This document shows, one piece after another, positions 42,890 to 51,988 of a DNA stretch of 64,000 nt. The notes beneath the pieces were generated by a model, which had not been told where the DNA came from, ran no database searches, and worked only from the letters and a program-made list of their open reading frames with translations. A program made the position numbers and the translations under genes. The stretch's first letter is position 1. Each line of letters starts with the position of its first letter. Source of the DNA: Methanocorpusculum vombati (GTDB lineage: Archaea > Halobacteriota > Methanomicrobia > Methanomicrobiales > Methanocorpusculaceae); contig NZ_JAPTGC010000001.1 of assembly GCF_026891935.1 (NCBI RefSeq), positions 186,001-250,000 of the forward strand. The letters are read 5' to 3'.

Positions 42890-42948
42890 CTCCTTCTTTT
42901 TTCTCCCGACCGACATCTTAACAACGTTCCGGCGCGAATTGATTTTCT

Positions 42949-43842
42949 ATGAAGCACACAGTTCTCCCGCTGCTGTTTATCCTGATTGCCGCACTTTGCA
43001 TCGTCCCGGCTGCTGCAGATGAAGCACCGGGCTATATCTCGGTGACCACCAGCCCGACCGGCGGTCAGGTGTACATCGATCACAAGTATGTAATGGACGC
43101 TCCCGGAACCGCCGAGGTCCGGCCGGGCAGTCATCTGGTCAGCATTCAGTCCTCGGAGTACTTCACCTGGTCGGACGAGGTCTTTGTCCGTTCCGGTGAG
43201 ACCACGAAGGTTGATGCGGTGATGCATTTCTATAAAGGTCCGGGCTCGATCGGGATCACCTCCTCCATGCCCGAGGTTGATGTCTATATTGATGACATGT
43301 ACTATGCGAGTGTCAAGTCCGGAACTGTGACCATTCCGAATCTTTCTCCGGTTGAGCATGATGTCCGTGTGGTGAAGGCCGGGTATCACGACTTTACCAC
43401 GACGGTTCAGGTGCTCTCCGACAAGATTGTGGGTGTGTACTCGGATCAGACAAAGGATGATCGGCAGGCTGGTATCCGCGTCCATTCCGAACCTGCCGGT
43501 GCGGTGGTGTTTCTGGATGACGACTATGTCGGAATCACCCAGTCCGGGAAGGAGTGGCTGCAGATATCGGGAGTATATCCCGGATCGCACACGCTGAGCC
43601 TTGCAAAGGACGGGTATGTGATTTCCACGATCACCAAAGAGTACAAAGCAGGGGATGTTGCGGATGTCCGTGTCACGCTTCAGCCGGTTCCGGTTGAAAC
43701 CGTCACCGTCCCGACCGAATCTCCAACCGGCACAGCTGCTGTTCCGACAGCTACTGTTCCCCCCGCGCCAACCAAAACCCCGGTTCCGGTTGCAGGTTTG
43801 TTCCTCCTCGGTGCGGCAGGTCTGCTGCTGTCTCGCCGGTAA
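42949..43842 (+). CDS. PEGA-domain surface protein
   Basis: A 297-aa exported protein with a signal peptide (LLFILIAALCIVPAAA) and three PEGA-like repeats. Each opens with ISVTTSPTGGQVYID, GITSSMPEVDVYID and IRVHSEPAGAVVFLD. A Pro/Thr-rich linker of about 30 residues follows, then a hydrophobic helix GLFLLGAAGLLLSRR. It is likely a paralogue of the preceding gene (41573-42889), as the domain pattern and tail agree. PEGA domains are thought to bind surface polysaccharides or proteins. A TATA or ribosome site is not obvious. Confidence 0.83.
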   Translation: MKHTVLPLLFILIAALCIVPAAADEAPGYISVTTSPTGGQVYIDHKYVMDAPGTAEVRPGSHLVSIQSSEYFTWSDEVFVRSGETTKVDAVMHFYKGPGSIGITSSMPEVDVYIDDMYYASVKSGTVTIPNLSPVEHDVRVVKAGYHDFTTTVQVLSDKIVGVYSDQTKDDRQAGIRVHSEPAGAVVFLDDDYVGITQSGKEWLQISGVYPGSHTLSLAKDGYVISTITKEYKAGDVADVRVTLQPVPVETVTVPTESPTGTAAVPTATVPPAPTKTPVPVAGLFLLGAAGLLLSRR

Positions 43843-43917
43843 CCAAATATTTTTTCTCCCCCGACACGCGTTTTTATCTTTCCGGCAGAACCATTAGTAC
43901 AGTATCAGAGGGGATCC

Positions 43918-45549
43918 ATGGGTATCGAAAACAGAAGCGACTGTCATGTACTCGTCATCGGTTCCGGCGGTGCGGGAATCCGCGCCGCCGCAGACGCATC
44001 CGCTGCGGGTGAAACGATCATTGTGTCAAAGACCATCACCGGTAAAGGCGGCTGTACGGTCATGGCAGAAGGGGGATACAATGCCGTTCTGAAATCCGCA
44101 GACTCCGTTGCAACACACTACGAGGACACGATGAAAGGCGGGGCCTTCCTCAATGATCCCGCACTTGTCGAGGTTCTTGCCCGCGAAGCTCCCAACCGCA
44201 TCCGCGATCTGTTTACGTGGGGAGCGGTGTTTGATCTCACCTGCGAAAACGAGATCGCCCAGCGGCCGTTCGGCGGTCAGCGGTTTCCTCGTACCTGCTA
44301 CGCCGGTGATCATACCGGTCATGAGATGGTGATGACGCTTCTGGAAAAACTCCGGGGTTCCCCGGTTGAGATCCGGGATGAACTTACCGTCATCGATCTC
44401 CTGAAGGATGGCGATGCGGTTTCGGGTGCAATCACCTGCGATCGCGAGGGGGAACTCGGTGTCATCACTGCGGACGCGGTAGTGCTTGCAACCGGCGGTG
44501 CGGGTCAGGTGTATGATACGACGACCAACTCCACCGCAGGGACCGGTGACGGCTATGCGCTCGGATACCGTGCGGGAGCGGAACTTATTGATATGGAGCA
44601 GGTCCAGTTCCACCCGACCGGCGCGGTGTATCCCTACGATACCCGCGGCCGCCTCATCACCGAGGCTGTCCGGGGTGAGGGAGGTTTCCTCCTCAACGCC
44701 AGGGGTGAGCGGTTCATGGAAAAGTATGATCCGGCCCGTATGGAGTTGTCCACCCGCGATGTGGTTGCCCGGGCAATTGCCACCGAAGTTCTCGAAGGAC
44801 GCGGCACCGAACACGGCGGCGTCTGGCTTGATGTAACCCATCTCCCGAAAGAACAGATCGAAACCCGTCTCCCGGTCATGCTTGAACAGTTTCTCAAGTT
44901 TGGTACCGATATCAGAACCTGTCCGATGGAGGTTGCGCCGACCGCCCATCACTTTATGGGCGGTCTGCGGATCACGCCGGAGGCGCACACCACACTGCCG
45001 CATCTCTTCGCCGCAGGCGAAGTGACCGGCGGTGTACATGGTGCAAACCGTCTCGGCGGTAACGCCCTTGCCGATACACAGGTGTTCGGTTGTCGTGCGG
45101 GGCGTGCTGCCGCCGCAGTGCAGCCTTCCGCGAAACGTGCTGCTGATGCGGATCAGATCGCATCAGCCGAGGAACGGATCGCGCAACTGTACGAAGGACA
45201 GGCGACGTCTGCGGAGGTTCGCCGGTCGATGAAACGGATCATGTGGAACAATGTCGGCATCTACCGCAACGAACTTGATCTGAAGGTTGCCGAACGCGAC
45301 ATTGCAAAACTCAGGGCGACGCCTCTTTGTATTTCCTCGCCGCGTGAGATCAGTGACGCGGTCATCACGGAAAATATGCTGCTCGTTGCGTCTCTTGTGA
45401 TCGACGGCGCACTGCTCCGCCGCGAGTCACGCGGGGCACACACGCGGACCGATATCAAAACATCGTGGACGAATGAGACCTCGCCGTTTGGTCACACGTT
45501 CTTCTCAAAGGCGAAGTCCGGCATTGAGATTCTGGAGGGACGGCTGTGA
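43918..45549 (+). CDS. tfrA: Thiol:fumarate reductase subunit A
   Basis: FAD-containing fumarate-reducing subunit. The methanogen enzyme reduces fumarate with the thiols of coenzyme M and coenzyme B, giving succinate for the reductive TCA branch. The FAD loop VIGSGGAGIRAAADA is near the N-terminus. VQFHPTGAVYPYD and the DTRGRLITEAVRGEGG motif are the catalytic region, with GEVTGGVHGANRLGGNA near the C-terminus. Length (543 aa) fits TfrA. The start has GAGG upstream. The stop overlaps the tfrB start by 4 nt (GTGA). Succinate dehydrogenase is an alternative name, but the CCG-domain partner favours Tfr. Confidence 0.93.
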   Translation: MGIENRSDCHVLVIGSGGAGIRAAADASAAGETIIVSKTITGKGGCTVMAEGGYNAVLKSADSVATHYEDTMKGGAFLNDPALVEVLAREAPNRIRDLFTWGAVFDLTCENEIAQRPFGGQRFPRTCYAGDHTGHEMVMTLLEKLRGSPVEIRDELTVIDLLKDGDAVSGAITCDREGELGVITADAVVLATGGAGQVYDTTTNSTAGTGDGYALGYRAGAELIDMEQVQFHPTGAVYPYDTRGRLITEAVRGEGGFLLNARGERFMEKYDPARMELSTRDVVARAIATEVLEGRGTEHGGVWLDVTHLPKEQIETRLPVMLEQFLKFGTDIRTCPMEVAPTAHHFMGGLRITPEAHTTLPHLFAAGEVTGGVHGANRLGGNALADTQVFGCRAGRAAAAVQPSAKRAADADQIASAEERIAQLYEGQATSAEVRRSMKRIMWNNVGIYRNELDLKVAERDIAKLRATPLCISSPREISDAVITENMLLVASLVIDGALLRRESRGAHTRTDIKTSWTNETSPFGHTFFSKAKSGIEILEGRL

Positions 45550-46994
45550 AGGTACATATCTCGCGGTTTGATCCAAACACGGATGCTGTGCCGCACACGG
45601 AGACGTATGATGTCCGCGTTGAGGACGGGGCAAGGATTCTCAATGTTTTGGACGCGGTGCGGGACGAGGTCGATCCGACACTCGGCTACCGCCACTGCTG
45701 CCGTGCCGGCCAGTGCGGCTCCTGTGCCGTCCGGATCAACGGAGAACCGGGACTCGCCTGCATGGAAGAGGCACACGAAAACGACCTCATCGAACCGCTC
45801 GAACTGCCCCGCATCCGGGACCTCATCACCGACATAGCGCCCGTGATGGCACAGCTCGCCTGGCTGAATCCCGGAGTGGCCGGGGGCGATGCCCCCGTCT
45901 GCGGCTGTGAGGTGACGCACGAAACAATTGAGGAGATCAAACCCCTGCGCGAATGTATCGAATGCTACAGCTGCATCTCATCCTGCCCCGCGTTTGCAGC
46001 TTCCGAGTATGCGGGTCCGACTGTCATGCGGCAGGAACAGCGGCTGAACCTTGATCCGCGGGATTGTGGTGACCGCATCGAAGAGGCGATCGCAAAAGGA
46101 CTGTTTGCCTGCACAACCTGCCACAAATGTGTGGAGGTCTGCCCGAAGGGAATCGAGACTCCAAGAAAAGCGGTGGAAAAACTCCGGGCCGAGGCTGCGA
46201 AACGGGGTCTGTCTCTTCCGGCGCACCGGGCGCTTGCCCGGCTGGTTGAAGAGACGGGACGGTCGGTCGAGCGGAAGGAGACGCCGTTCCTCGAACGCGT
46301 GCCGAATGTCATCGAACCCGAAGGCGAAGTCCGTGCCACGGTCGGGTTCTTCGTCGGCTGCATGTTCAACGGCAGAGTGATTCAGCCGGCACTGGATGCG
46401 ATGGAGGTGCTTCGCAAAAACGGTATCCGCGTGGTCATCCCCAAAGATCAGGTCTGCTGCGGGTCGCCGCTGATCCGCACCGGTCTTTCCGGTTTTGTAC
46501 CGGAGTTAATGCAGCGCAACATTGCGGCATTCGTGAAAGCCGGGGTTGACACCGTGCTCACCATGTGTGCCGGATGCGGCTCGACTCTCAAAAACGACTA
46601 CGACACCCCGTTCCGGGTCGCCGACATCACCGAGTACCTCTGCGAGATCGGATTTGTCCCGCCAGAGAAAGTTGCCGGAACCTACACCTATCACGACCCC
46701 TGCCACCTGCTTCGCGGCCAGGGCATCAGCGAACAGCCGAGGGAACTCCTGCGAAGCGTTGCAGAGACCTTCGTCGACCTGCCGGCACGCTGCTGCGGTG
46801 CGGGAGGCGGCGTGAAGTCCGGTCATCCCGAGGAAGCCGCCGCCATCGGAGCCGTTCGTGCCGAGATGGTCAAAAAGACAGGAGCCGACTTTATTGTGAC
46901 CGTCTGCCCGTTCTGTGAGTTCCACCTGCATCAGGTAACGGGACTCCCGGTGAAAAATATTGCAACGCTGCTGCTCGAAGGATACCGGAGATAA
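45546..46994 (+). CDS. tfrB: Thiol:fumarate reductase subunit B
   Basis: Subunit that carries iron-sulfur clusters and oxidises coenzyme M and coenzyme B thiols to the heterodisulfide. The N-terminal 2Fe-2S domain has HCCRAGQCGSC. Two 4Fe-4S motifs follow: CIECYSCISSCP and CTTCHKCVEVCP at about residues 138-150 and 182-195. Two CCG domains (VCCGSP and CCGAGGG) match those of heterodisulfide reductase HdrB and mark the thiol site. The start is GTG 45546-45548, which overlaps the tfrA stop by 4 nt. Length is 482 aa. The enzyme is cytoplasmic, with no membrane anchor gene nearby. Confidence 0.93.
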   Translation: MKVHISRFDPNTDAVPHTETYDVRVEDGARILNVLDAVRDEVDPTLGYRHCCRAGQCGSCAVRINGEPGLACMEEAHENDLIEPLELPRIRDLITDIAPVMAQLAWLNPGVAGGDAPVCGCEVTHETIEEIKPLRECIECYSCISSCPAFAASEYAGPTVMRQEQRLNLDPRDCGDRIEEAIAKGLFACTTCHKCVEVCPKGIETPRKAVEKLRAEAAKRGLSLPAHRALARLVEETGRSVERKETPFLERVPNVIEPEGEVRATVGFFVGCMFNGRVIQPALDAMEVLRKNGIRVVIPKDQVCCGSPLIRTGLSGFVPELMQRNIAAFVKAGVDTVLTMCAGCGSTLKNDYDTPFRVADITEYLCEIGFVPPEKVAGTYTYHDPCHLLRGQGISEQPRELLRSVAETFVDLPARCCGAGGGVKSGHPEEAAAIGAVRAEMVKKTGADFIVTVCPFCEFHLHQVTGLPVKNIATLLLEGYRR

Positions 46995-47044
46995 GCGGCT
47001 TTATCATCTCTTACCCACCACTAACTATAAAGCAGGTAATCCTC

Positions 47045-47320
47045 ATGCGTCAATGTATGGACTCTCCCAATCTCCACCGCCGGCTGAAAAAAATCATCGG
47101 ACAGCTGAACGCAATCGATAAGATGATCGATGAGGATGTGCCGTGCGAGGACATTCTGATCCAGATCAATGCAGCAAAGTCGGCGATGCACAAAGTCGGG
47201 CAGATCGTGCTTGAGGGTCATCTGAACCACTGCGTAAAAGACGGCATCGAACACGGCGACGCAGAAAAAACCGTTGCCGAGTTCGCCAAAGCAATCGAGC
47301 ATTTTTCGCGGATGAGCTGA
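47045..47320 (+). CDS. csoR: CsoR-family metal-sensing repressor
   Basis: A 91-aa all-helical repressor of the CsoR/RcnR family. The metal-binding residues fit the copper-type Cys-His-Cys set: Cys34, His59 and Cys63, the same spacing as in CsoR. The N-terminal RRLKKIIGQLNAIDKMI helix is typical. When metal binds, it lets go of DNA. The neighbouring gene is a metal-transport ATPase, so the pair is probably a metal-tolerance module. A candidate operator is at 47391-47421 upstream of the ATPase. TfrAB is upstream but not obviously related. Confidence 0.88.
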   Translation: MRQCMDSPNLHRRLKKIIGQLNAIDKMIDEDVPCEDILIQINAAKSAMHKVGQIVLEGHLNHCVKDGIEHGDAEKTVAEFAKAIEHFSRMS

Positions 47321-47390
47321 CAGGTTCATCCTCTCTTTTTGTAGTATCTGAAAATCAGTTTCATTCCCGGACGTTTTTCAGAACATACAT

Positions 47391-47421
47391 ATACCCATAC
47401 CCCCATAAGTATATCGGGATT
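47391..47421. promoter_or_regulatory. Candidate CsoR operator upstream of the P-type ATPase
   Basis: Within the 111-bp gap before the ATPase, ATACCC is directly repeated (47391-47396 and 47397-47402). An inverted pair ATAC (47397-47400) and GTAT (47409-47412) flanks a C-rich core CCCCATAA. CsoR/RcnR operators are commonly short palindromes around a G/C tract. TATATC just after it could be a TATA element. The match is by eye, and no footprint or comparison was possible. Confidence 0.35.
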
Positions 47422-47431
47422 GGTGCTACAA

Positions 47432-49306
47432 ATGTTTGAAAACATGCTATCAAAACTGCGTGACGAAGAGACCCGGACCGTTCTGTTCATTCTCGTCTCG
47501 GGCGCGGCAGTTTTGATCAGTTTCCTCTGGGGAAAAGATCTTCCCGCAGACCCTGCCTGGATTGCAATCATTCTCTGCGGCATTCCGATCATCATCGAAG
47601 CGGTGACCGGACTTGTCACCCGTTTTGATATCCGTGCTGATGTTCTGGTATCCATCGCGCTCGTGGCTTCCGTTCTCATCGGCGAAACATTTGCCGCTGC
47701 GGAGATTGCTGTCATCATGCAGATCGGATCCTATCTTGAAGAACGGACGGTTGCCAAAGCACGCGCCGGTATTGAAAAACTGATCAGCCTCACACCTCCC
47801 GTCGCACGGATTGTGCAGAACGGCGAAGAAAAAATCATTGCCGCAGACACAGTACAGACCGGCGATGTCCTCCGGGTATTACCGGGCGAGACGATCGTCT
47901 CCGACGGCATTCTTCTTTCGGGATGCACATCCATCGATCAGTCGGTGATGACCGGCGAATCTCTGCCGGTTGACAAACAGCCGGACGACGAAGTCTTTTC
48001 CGGAACGGTCAACCAGTTCGGATCGTTTGACATGCGTGCGACGAAGGTCGGCGAGGACAGTTCCCTTGCAAGAATGATTCGGCTGGTCGAGTCTGCCGAC
48101 GCGGGTAAAGCACAGATCGTCAGAACAGCCGACCGCTGGGCGACCTGGATTGTTGCCGCAGCCCTTACTGTTGCTGTTATCACCTATCTGGTTACCGGCG
48201 ACATCCTCAGATCCGTTACCGTGCTTGTCGTGTTCTGCCCGTGTGCCATGGTACTTGCAACGCCTACGGCAATCATGGCCGGAATCGGCAATGCGACAAA
48301 GTTCGGCATTCTTATCCGGGAAGGCGATGCTCTCGAACGACTGAGTATGGTCAGATACCTGATGTTTGATAAAACCGGAACGCTGACCTACGGAAAACCG
48401 GAGGTTACGCAGGTGTGTTCCATCAATCCGGACATCTCCGAAGAGGATCTGGTATCGCTTGCCGCATCCGCGGAAATCAGATCAGAGCATCCTCTTGGAA
48501 AATCCATCGTTCGCCGGTACACCGGACAGCACGGAACTGCGCCGCCCCAGCCGGATACATTTCTGATGCTGCCGGGCAGAGGAGTTGTGGCAGAGTGCGG
48601 TGCGGTTCCGGTTCTCGTCGGAAATCCGAAATTGTTTGCCGAACAGGATGTTTTCCTCCCGCCTGAACTTGTCAGCGCGGCTGATGCATGTGTCCGGAAC
48701 GGAGCAACAATCATGTACGTTGCGGCAAACAGCCGGCCGGCGGGGTTCATCGCACTGGCGGATCAGATGCGGGAGGATGCCCCATCGGTGGTGAATGCAG
48801 TTCGGGCAATGGGTGTCTGTCCCGTTCTCCTCACGGGTGACAATCAGACAGCCGCCGCCCGCATTGCAACGGCAGCGGGCATCTCCGATGTGCATGCAGA
48901 ATGCCTTCCGGCCGGAAAGCTGGAGATGATCGACCGGTATCAGGAAGACGGCATCAGGGTGGCAATGATCGGTGACGGCGTGAACGATGCTCCGGCCTTG
49001 AAACGGGCATTCGCCGGAGTTGCTATGGGCGGGATTGGCAGTGATATCGCGGTGGACGCGGCGGATGTTGTTCTGGTACGCGACGATCTCAGGTACATTC
49101 CGCATCTGTTCGGTCTTGCAAAGAAGGTGATGCAGACCATCCGGATCAATCTGGCGCTCGCGCTTCTGATGAACTTCGTGGCAATCGTTCTTGCGGTGAC
49201 CGGCAGTATCGGCCCGATTCTGGGAGCACTGATTCATAATGTGGGATCGGTGCTGGTTATCATCAACTCGGCGCTGCTGCTTGGCTGGGAGCGGACGAAA
49301 AAGTAA
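47432..49306 (+). CDS. P1B-type heavy-metal-exporting ATPase
   Basis: Membrane pump that expels a soft or transition metal ion. The phosphorylation motif is DKTGTLT, the actuator loop is TGES, the ATP region has SEHPLGKS and GDGVNDAPA, and the ion-binding helix has CPC (VFCPCAMVLATP). There are eight predicted helices. It lacks an N-terminal metal-binding domain. Its last helix reads GALIHNVGSVLVIIN, lacking the MxxSS of copper pumps, so copper is not assured despite the neighbouring CsoR. I start at ATG 47432-47434 with GGTG 6 nt upstream, rather than TTG 47420. Length is 624 aa. Confidence 0.9.
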   Translation: MFENMLSKLRDEETRTVLFILVSGAAVLISFLWGKDLPADPAWIAIILCGIPIIIEAVTGLVTRFDIRADVLVSIALVASVLIGETFAAAEIAVIMQIGSYLEERTVAKARAGIEKLISLTPPVARIVQNGEEKIIAADTVQTGDVLRVLPGETIVSDGILLSGCTSIDQSVMTGESLPVDKQPDDEVFSGTVNQFGSFDMRATKVGEDSSLARMIRLVESADAGKAQIVRTADRWATWIVAAALTVAVITYLVTGDILRSVTVLVVFCPCAMVLATPTAIMAGIGNATKFGILIREGDALERLSMVRYLMFDKTGTLTYGKPEVTQVCSINPDISEEDLVSLAASAEIRSEHPLGKSIVRRYTGQHGTAPPQPDTFLMLPGRGVVAECGAVPVLVGNPKLFAEQDVFLPPELVSAADACVRNGATIMYVAANSRPAGFIALADQMREDAPSVVNAVRAMGVCPVLLTGDNQTAAARIATAAGISDVHAECLPAGKLEMIDRYQEDGIRVAMIGDGVNDAPALKRAFAGVAMGGIGSDIAVDAADVVLVRDDLRYIPHLFGLAKKVMQTIRINLALALLMNFVAIVLAVTGSIGPILGALIHNVGSVLVIINSALLLGWERTKK

Positions 49307-49351
49307 CGTCCGCAATATTTTTTGCTGCTCTGGTCAACTGATGAATCATCT

Positions 49352-50242
49352 ATGCAGACCGTTCCGGCAAAATCCATCCTCTCCCCCTACCGGGAATACG
49401 GATGGTTTGCCTCAAACTACACGGCAAACCTCTACCGTGGTTGTCCGCATGCCTGCATCTACTGTGACTCCCGGAGTGCGTGTTACGGCATCGACGACTT
49501 TTCCGTTGTCCGGGCGAAGGAGAATGCACTTGGTGTTCTTGAACGTGAACTGTCCAAAAAGAAACGGAAAGGCACCATTCTTACCGGTGCGATGAGTGAT
49601 CCCTATAATCCGTTCGAGCGCGATCAGGAGCTGACGCGGGGGTTTTTGCAGCTTGCCGACCGTTACCGGTTTGGTGTTGTTGCGATCACCAAATCCGATC
49701 TCGTCTGCCGCGATGCGGATCTGTTTGCTGCAATCGGTGCTCATTCCCCCGCGGCGGTGAACATTACGATCACCGCCGCAGACGATGTACTCGCAAAAAA
49801 GATCGAGCCGCACGTCCCGCGGTCTTCGGATCGGTTCCATGCGATCGAAACACTTTCTGCGGAAGATATTGTGTGCGGTGTCATTCTTCTGCCGGTACTG
49901 CCGTTCATCACCGACACGAAGGAAAATATTTCCGCGATCGTCTCTCGTGCCGCAGAGGCGGGGGCCGCCTTTGTGTATGCGGAAAAACATTTTGCCGTCT
50001 CGCTTCGCGATCGTCAGCGGGCGTACTTCTACGACCGGCTTGATGCCTACTTCCCCGGTCTTCGCGAACGGTATGAGAGGGAGTTCGGCGATCAGTACTG
50101 GTGCGGGTCGCCGGACACCGGACTGTGGGACTTCTTTGCACGGGAGTGTGAGGCGGCGGGCATTCTCTGGCGGCATGAGGAGATCGATTCCCTGCTCAGC
50201 CGTCAGGCCACGGACACGCAGTCAACGCTGTTTTCGCCCTGA
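49352..50242 (+). CDS. SPL-like radical SAM protein
   Basis: A 296-aa radical SAM enzyme resembling spore photoproduct lyase and Rv2578c-type proteins. The cluster motif GCPHACIYC is near residue 32, followed by GAMSDPYNPFERDQELTRG, typical of the group. The remaining strands IVAITKSDLVCRD and VNITIT agree with the family. Its substrate is unknown. The C-terminal 60 residues are Glu/Arg-rich. The start ATG 49352-49354 is chosen. It lies 45 bp after the ATPase gene, so a shared transcript is possible but not shown. The name spore photoproduct lyase should not be taken as function. Confidence 0.85.
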   Translation: MQTVPAKSILSPYREYGWFASNYTANLYRGCPHACIYCDSRSACYGIDDFSVVRAKENALGVLERELSKKKRKGTILTGAMSDPYNPFERDQELTRGFLQLADRYRFGVVAITKSDLVCRDADLFAAIGAHSPAAVNITITAADDVLAKKIEPHVPRSSDRFHAIETLSAEDIVCGVILLPVLPFITDTKENISAIVSRAAEAGAAFVYAEKHFAVSLRDRQRAYFYDRLDAYFPGLRERYEREFGDQYWCGSPDTGLWDFFARECEAAGILWRHEEIDSLLSRQATDTQSTLFSP

Positions 50243-50243
50243 G

Positions 50244-51041
50244 TCAGTAGTAGTTTCCGTGATCCGCATACGCCTTCCGGCGGATCTCGGCTTCCTGAAA
50301 CATCCACTGCTCTATCTCTTCGGGATGCATCTGTCCCCGGCGGACAAATGTGTCCATATTCCGCGGGAAGATTACGATTCCTTTCTTCTGTTCAACCCCG
50401 GCAAGAATTATTTCGGCTGCATCTTCCGGCAGAATTGCATCCTCCGGTGGTGCGGCATCACCGAAGATCGGTGTTGCCACATTGCCGGGGCAGATCGTCG
50501 TCACCGCAATTCCCTTGTGGGCAAGTTCATACCGCAGCGCCTCGCCAAGACCGGTGACGGCATACTTGCTTGCGCAGTACACCGCCTGATACGGGGGGGC
50601 TATCACACCTGCGAGGGAGGAGGTGTTTACGATATGGCCGAATCCCTGCTTTTCCATAATCGGAAACGCCGCATCAATGCCGTAAATAACTCCCCAGAGA
50701 TTTATGTTGATGACTTTCTCCCACGTTGCAAGCGTTACCCGCTCAAACGGCATCGTCGCGCCAATACCTGCGTTGTTGAACAGGTAATCCAGCCGCCCGT
50801 TCTCCGCGGCCGCGCTGCGGATAAGACCGGCAATCTCCTCCTGCCGTGTTACGTCGACAACAGCACATCTGGCATTTGACTGTGCCTTCATCTTTTCGCG
50901 GGTTCTCTCAACATTGTGTTCTGAGAGATCGGCAAGATACACAACCGCACCGCGTTTCAGCAGCGCCTCACCAACGGCAAGACCGATCCCCGAACATCCG
51001 CCGGTTACAATACAGATTTTTCCTGCAAACGCTTTGGTCAT
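50244..51041 (-). CDS. SDR-family oxidoreductase
   Basis: NAD(P)-dependent short-chain dehydrogenase/reductase of classical type (265 aa). The cofactor loop VTGGCSGIG and the NNAG motif are in place, and the catalytic SSLAGVIAPPYQAVYCASK contains Ser, Tyr and Lys in the right order (YxxxK). The aspartate at YLADLSEH after the second strand suggests NAD preference. The C-terminal 30 residues are Glu/Arg-rich. Its start overlaps the aminoglycoside-phosphotransferase-like gene by 4 nt (ATGA). The substrate is not evident. Confidence 0.88.
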   Translation of the reverse strand: MTKAFAGKICIVTGGCSGIGLAVGEALLKRGAVVYLADLSEHNVERTREKMKAQSNARCAVVDVTRQEEIAGLIRSAAAENGRLDYLFNNAGIGATMPFERVTLATWEKVININLWGVIYGIDAAFPIMEKQGFGHIVNTSSLAGVIAPPYQAVYCASKYAVTGLGEALRYELAHKGIAVTTICPGNVATPIFGDAAPPEDAILPEDAAEIILAGVEQKKGIVIFPRNMDTFVRRGQMHPEEIEQWMFQEAEIRRKAYADHGNYY

Positions 51042-51847
51042 CCCTGCGTACCTCTGGCCAGTACGACGGAGCGCAGTTCCTGATTCATCTCCTTATCCTG
51101 CACAAACCCGTACAGTCCCGCCGCAGTGATCGGCAGCCAGGCAAAGATCTCGTCGCGGGAGATACCGCTGGCCGCGGTGTATTTTTCCAGGAACAGTTCT
51201 GCCATCCGTTCGGCAAGCTCTTCGGGCATGAGGTACTTTCCCAGATACTTATAGTCGAGATAAGTCCGGCAGGCATCCGAGGCCGCAGGACCGGAGGAGA
51301 CCTCCGCCCAGTCAAGAATACTATAGTTTTCGCCGTCCGACTGTACGTTTCCGGCATGGAAATCCCCGTGACAGAGGGAGTGCCCGTCCGGCAGAGTGCC
51401 CAGCAGGTTCAGCAGTTCCTCTTTCTCTGCATCGGTGAGCAGGGGGTTGTACCTGATGTTCGTGTATAATGTGCTTTTTTTCATCGGGAGGAAGGTTTCA
51501 GGGATCTGAATCTGATGCATCTGTACCTGCAGAGGAGTTAGTATATCCATACACGCTTCCGGTGTTATCTCTCCGGTGAGGAGAAGTTCTCCCAGACTTC
51601 TGCCTTTGGCCCGGCCCATCTTCAGTACATATCGTGAGCCGCACTGCTCAATGCCGTACACTTTGGGAACCGGCAGGTCAGACTGTTCCACCTGGGCCAT
51701 CAGATAAGCTTCATGGAATATCTCCTGTTTCGCGAATCCTTCCACGTAAATTTTTGCGACAACATCATCTGTTCCACAGATCAGTGCCGTTTTCCCGCGG
51801 CCCAGGATATTTCCGTATTTTTGTATAAATGCTGTTTCGTCCGTCAT
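51038..51847 (-). CDS. Aminoglycoside-phosphotransferase-like kinase
   Basis: A 269-aa protein with the APH/choline-kinase fold. The catalytic loop is SLCHGDFHAGNVQ and the metal-binding motif is ILDWAEVSSG. The N-lobe includes GRGKTALICGTDDVVAKIY. The family phosphorylates small hydroxyl compounds, and antibiotic resistance is only one case. Its stop overlaps the SDR start by 4 nt, so the two are coupled and may act on a shared metabolite. The gene is first in the pair. ATG 51845-51847 is the start. The substrate is unknown. Confidence 0.85.
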   Translation of the reverse strand: MTDETAFIQKYGNILGRGKTALICGTDDVVAKIYVEGFAKQEIFHEAYLMAQVEQSDLPVPKVYGIEQCGSRYVLKMGRAKGRSLGELLLTGEITPEACMDILTPLQVQMHQIQIPETFLPMKKSTLYTNIRYNPLLTDAEKEELLNLLGTLPDGHSLCHGDFHAGNVQSDGENYSILDWAEVSSGPAASDACRTYLDYKYLGKYLMPEELAERMAELFLEKYTAASGISRDEIFAWLPITAAGLYGFVQDKEMNQELRSVVLARGTQG

Positions 51848-51988
51848 CGGGTTTTTCTCCGGTCAGATAGTATGTACTACGGATTTTTCTTATTTATTGT
51901 TTTTGTATTTGAAATTCGTTCTCTATATAGGGTTATTCATATGTGTCAAAATCTATAATACGGAAAACAGCAAAAAGACCTAACCATA

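Noticed and set aside
43918-46994. Succinate dehydrogenase/quinone fumarate reductase
   Set aside because: The B subunit has two CCG domains and there is no membrane anchor gene, so the coenzyme M/B-dependent Tfr fits better.
49352-50242. Spore photoproduct lyase or DNA photorepair enzyme
   Set aside because: Only the family resembles it; the organism does not form spores and the substrate is unknown.
51038-51847. Aminoglycoside resistance gene
   Set aside because: The APH fold is used by many kinases, and coupling to an SDR gene in an archaeon suggests metabolism instead.
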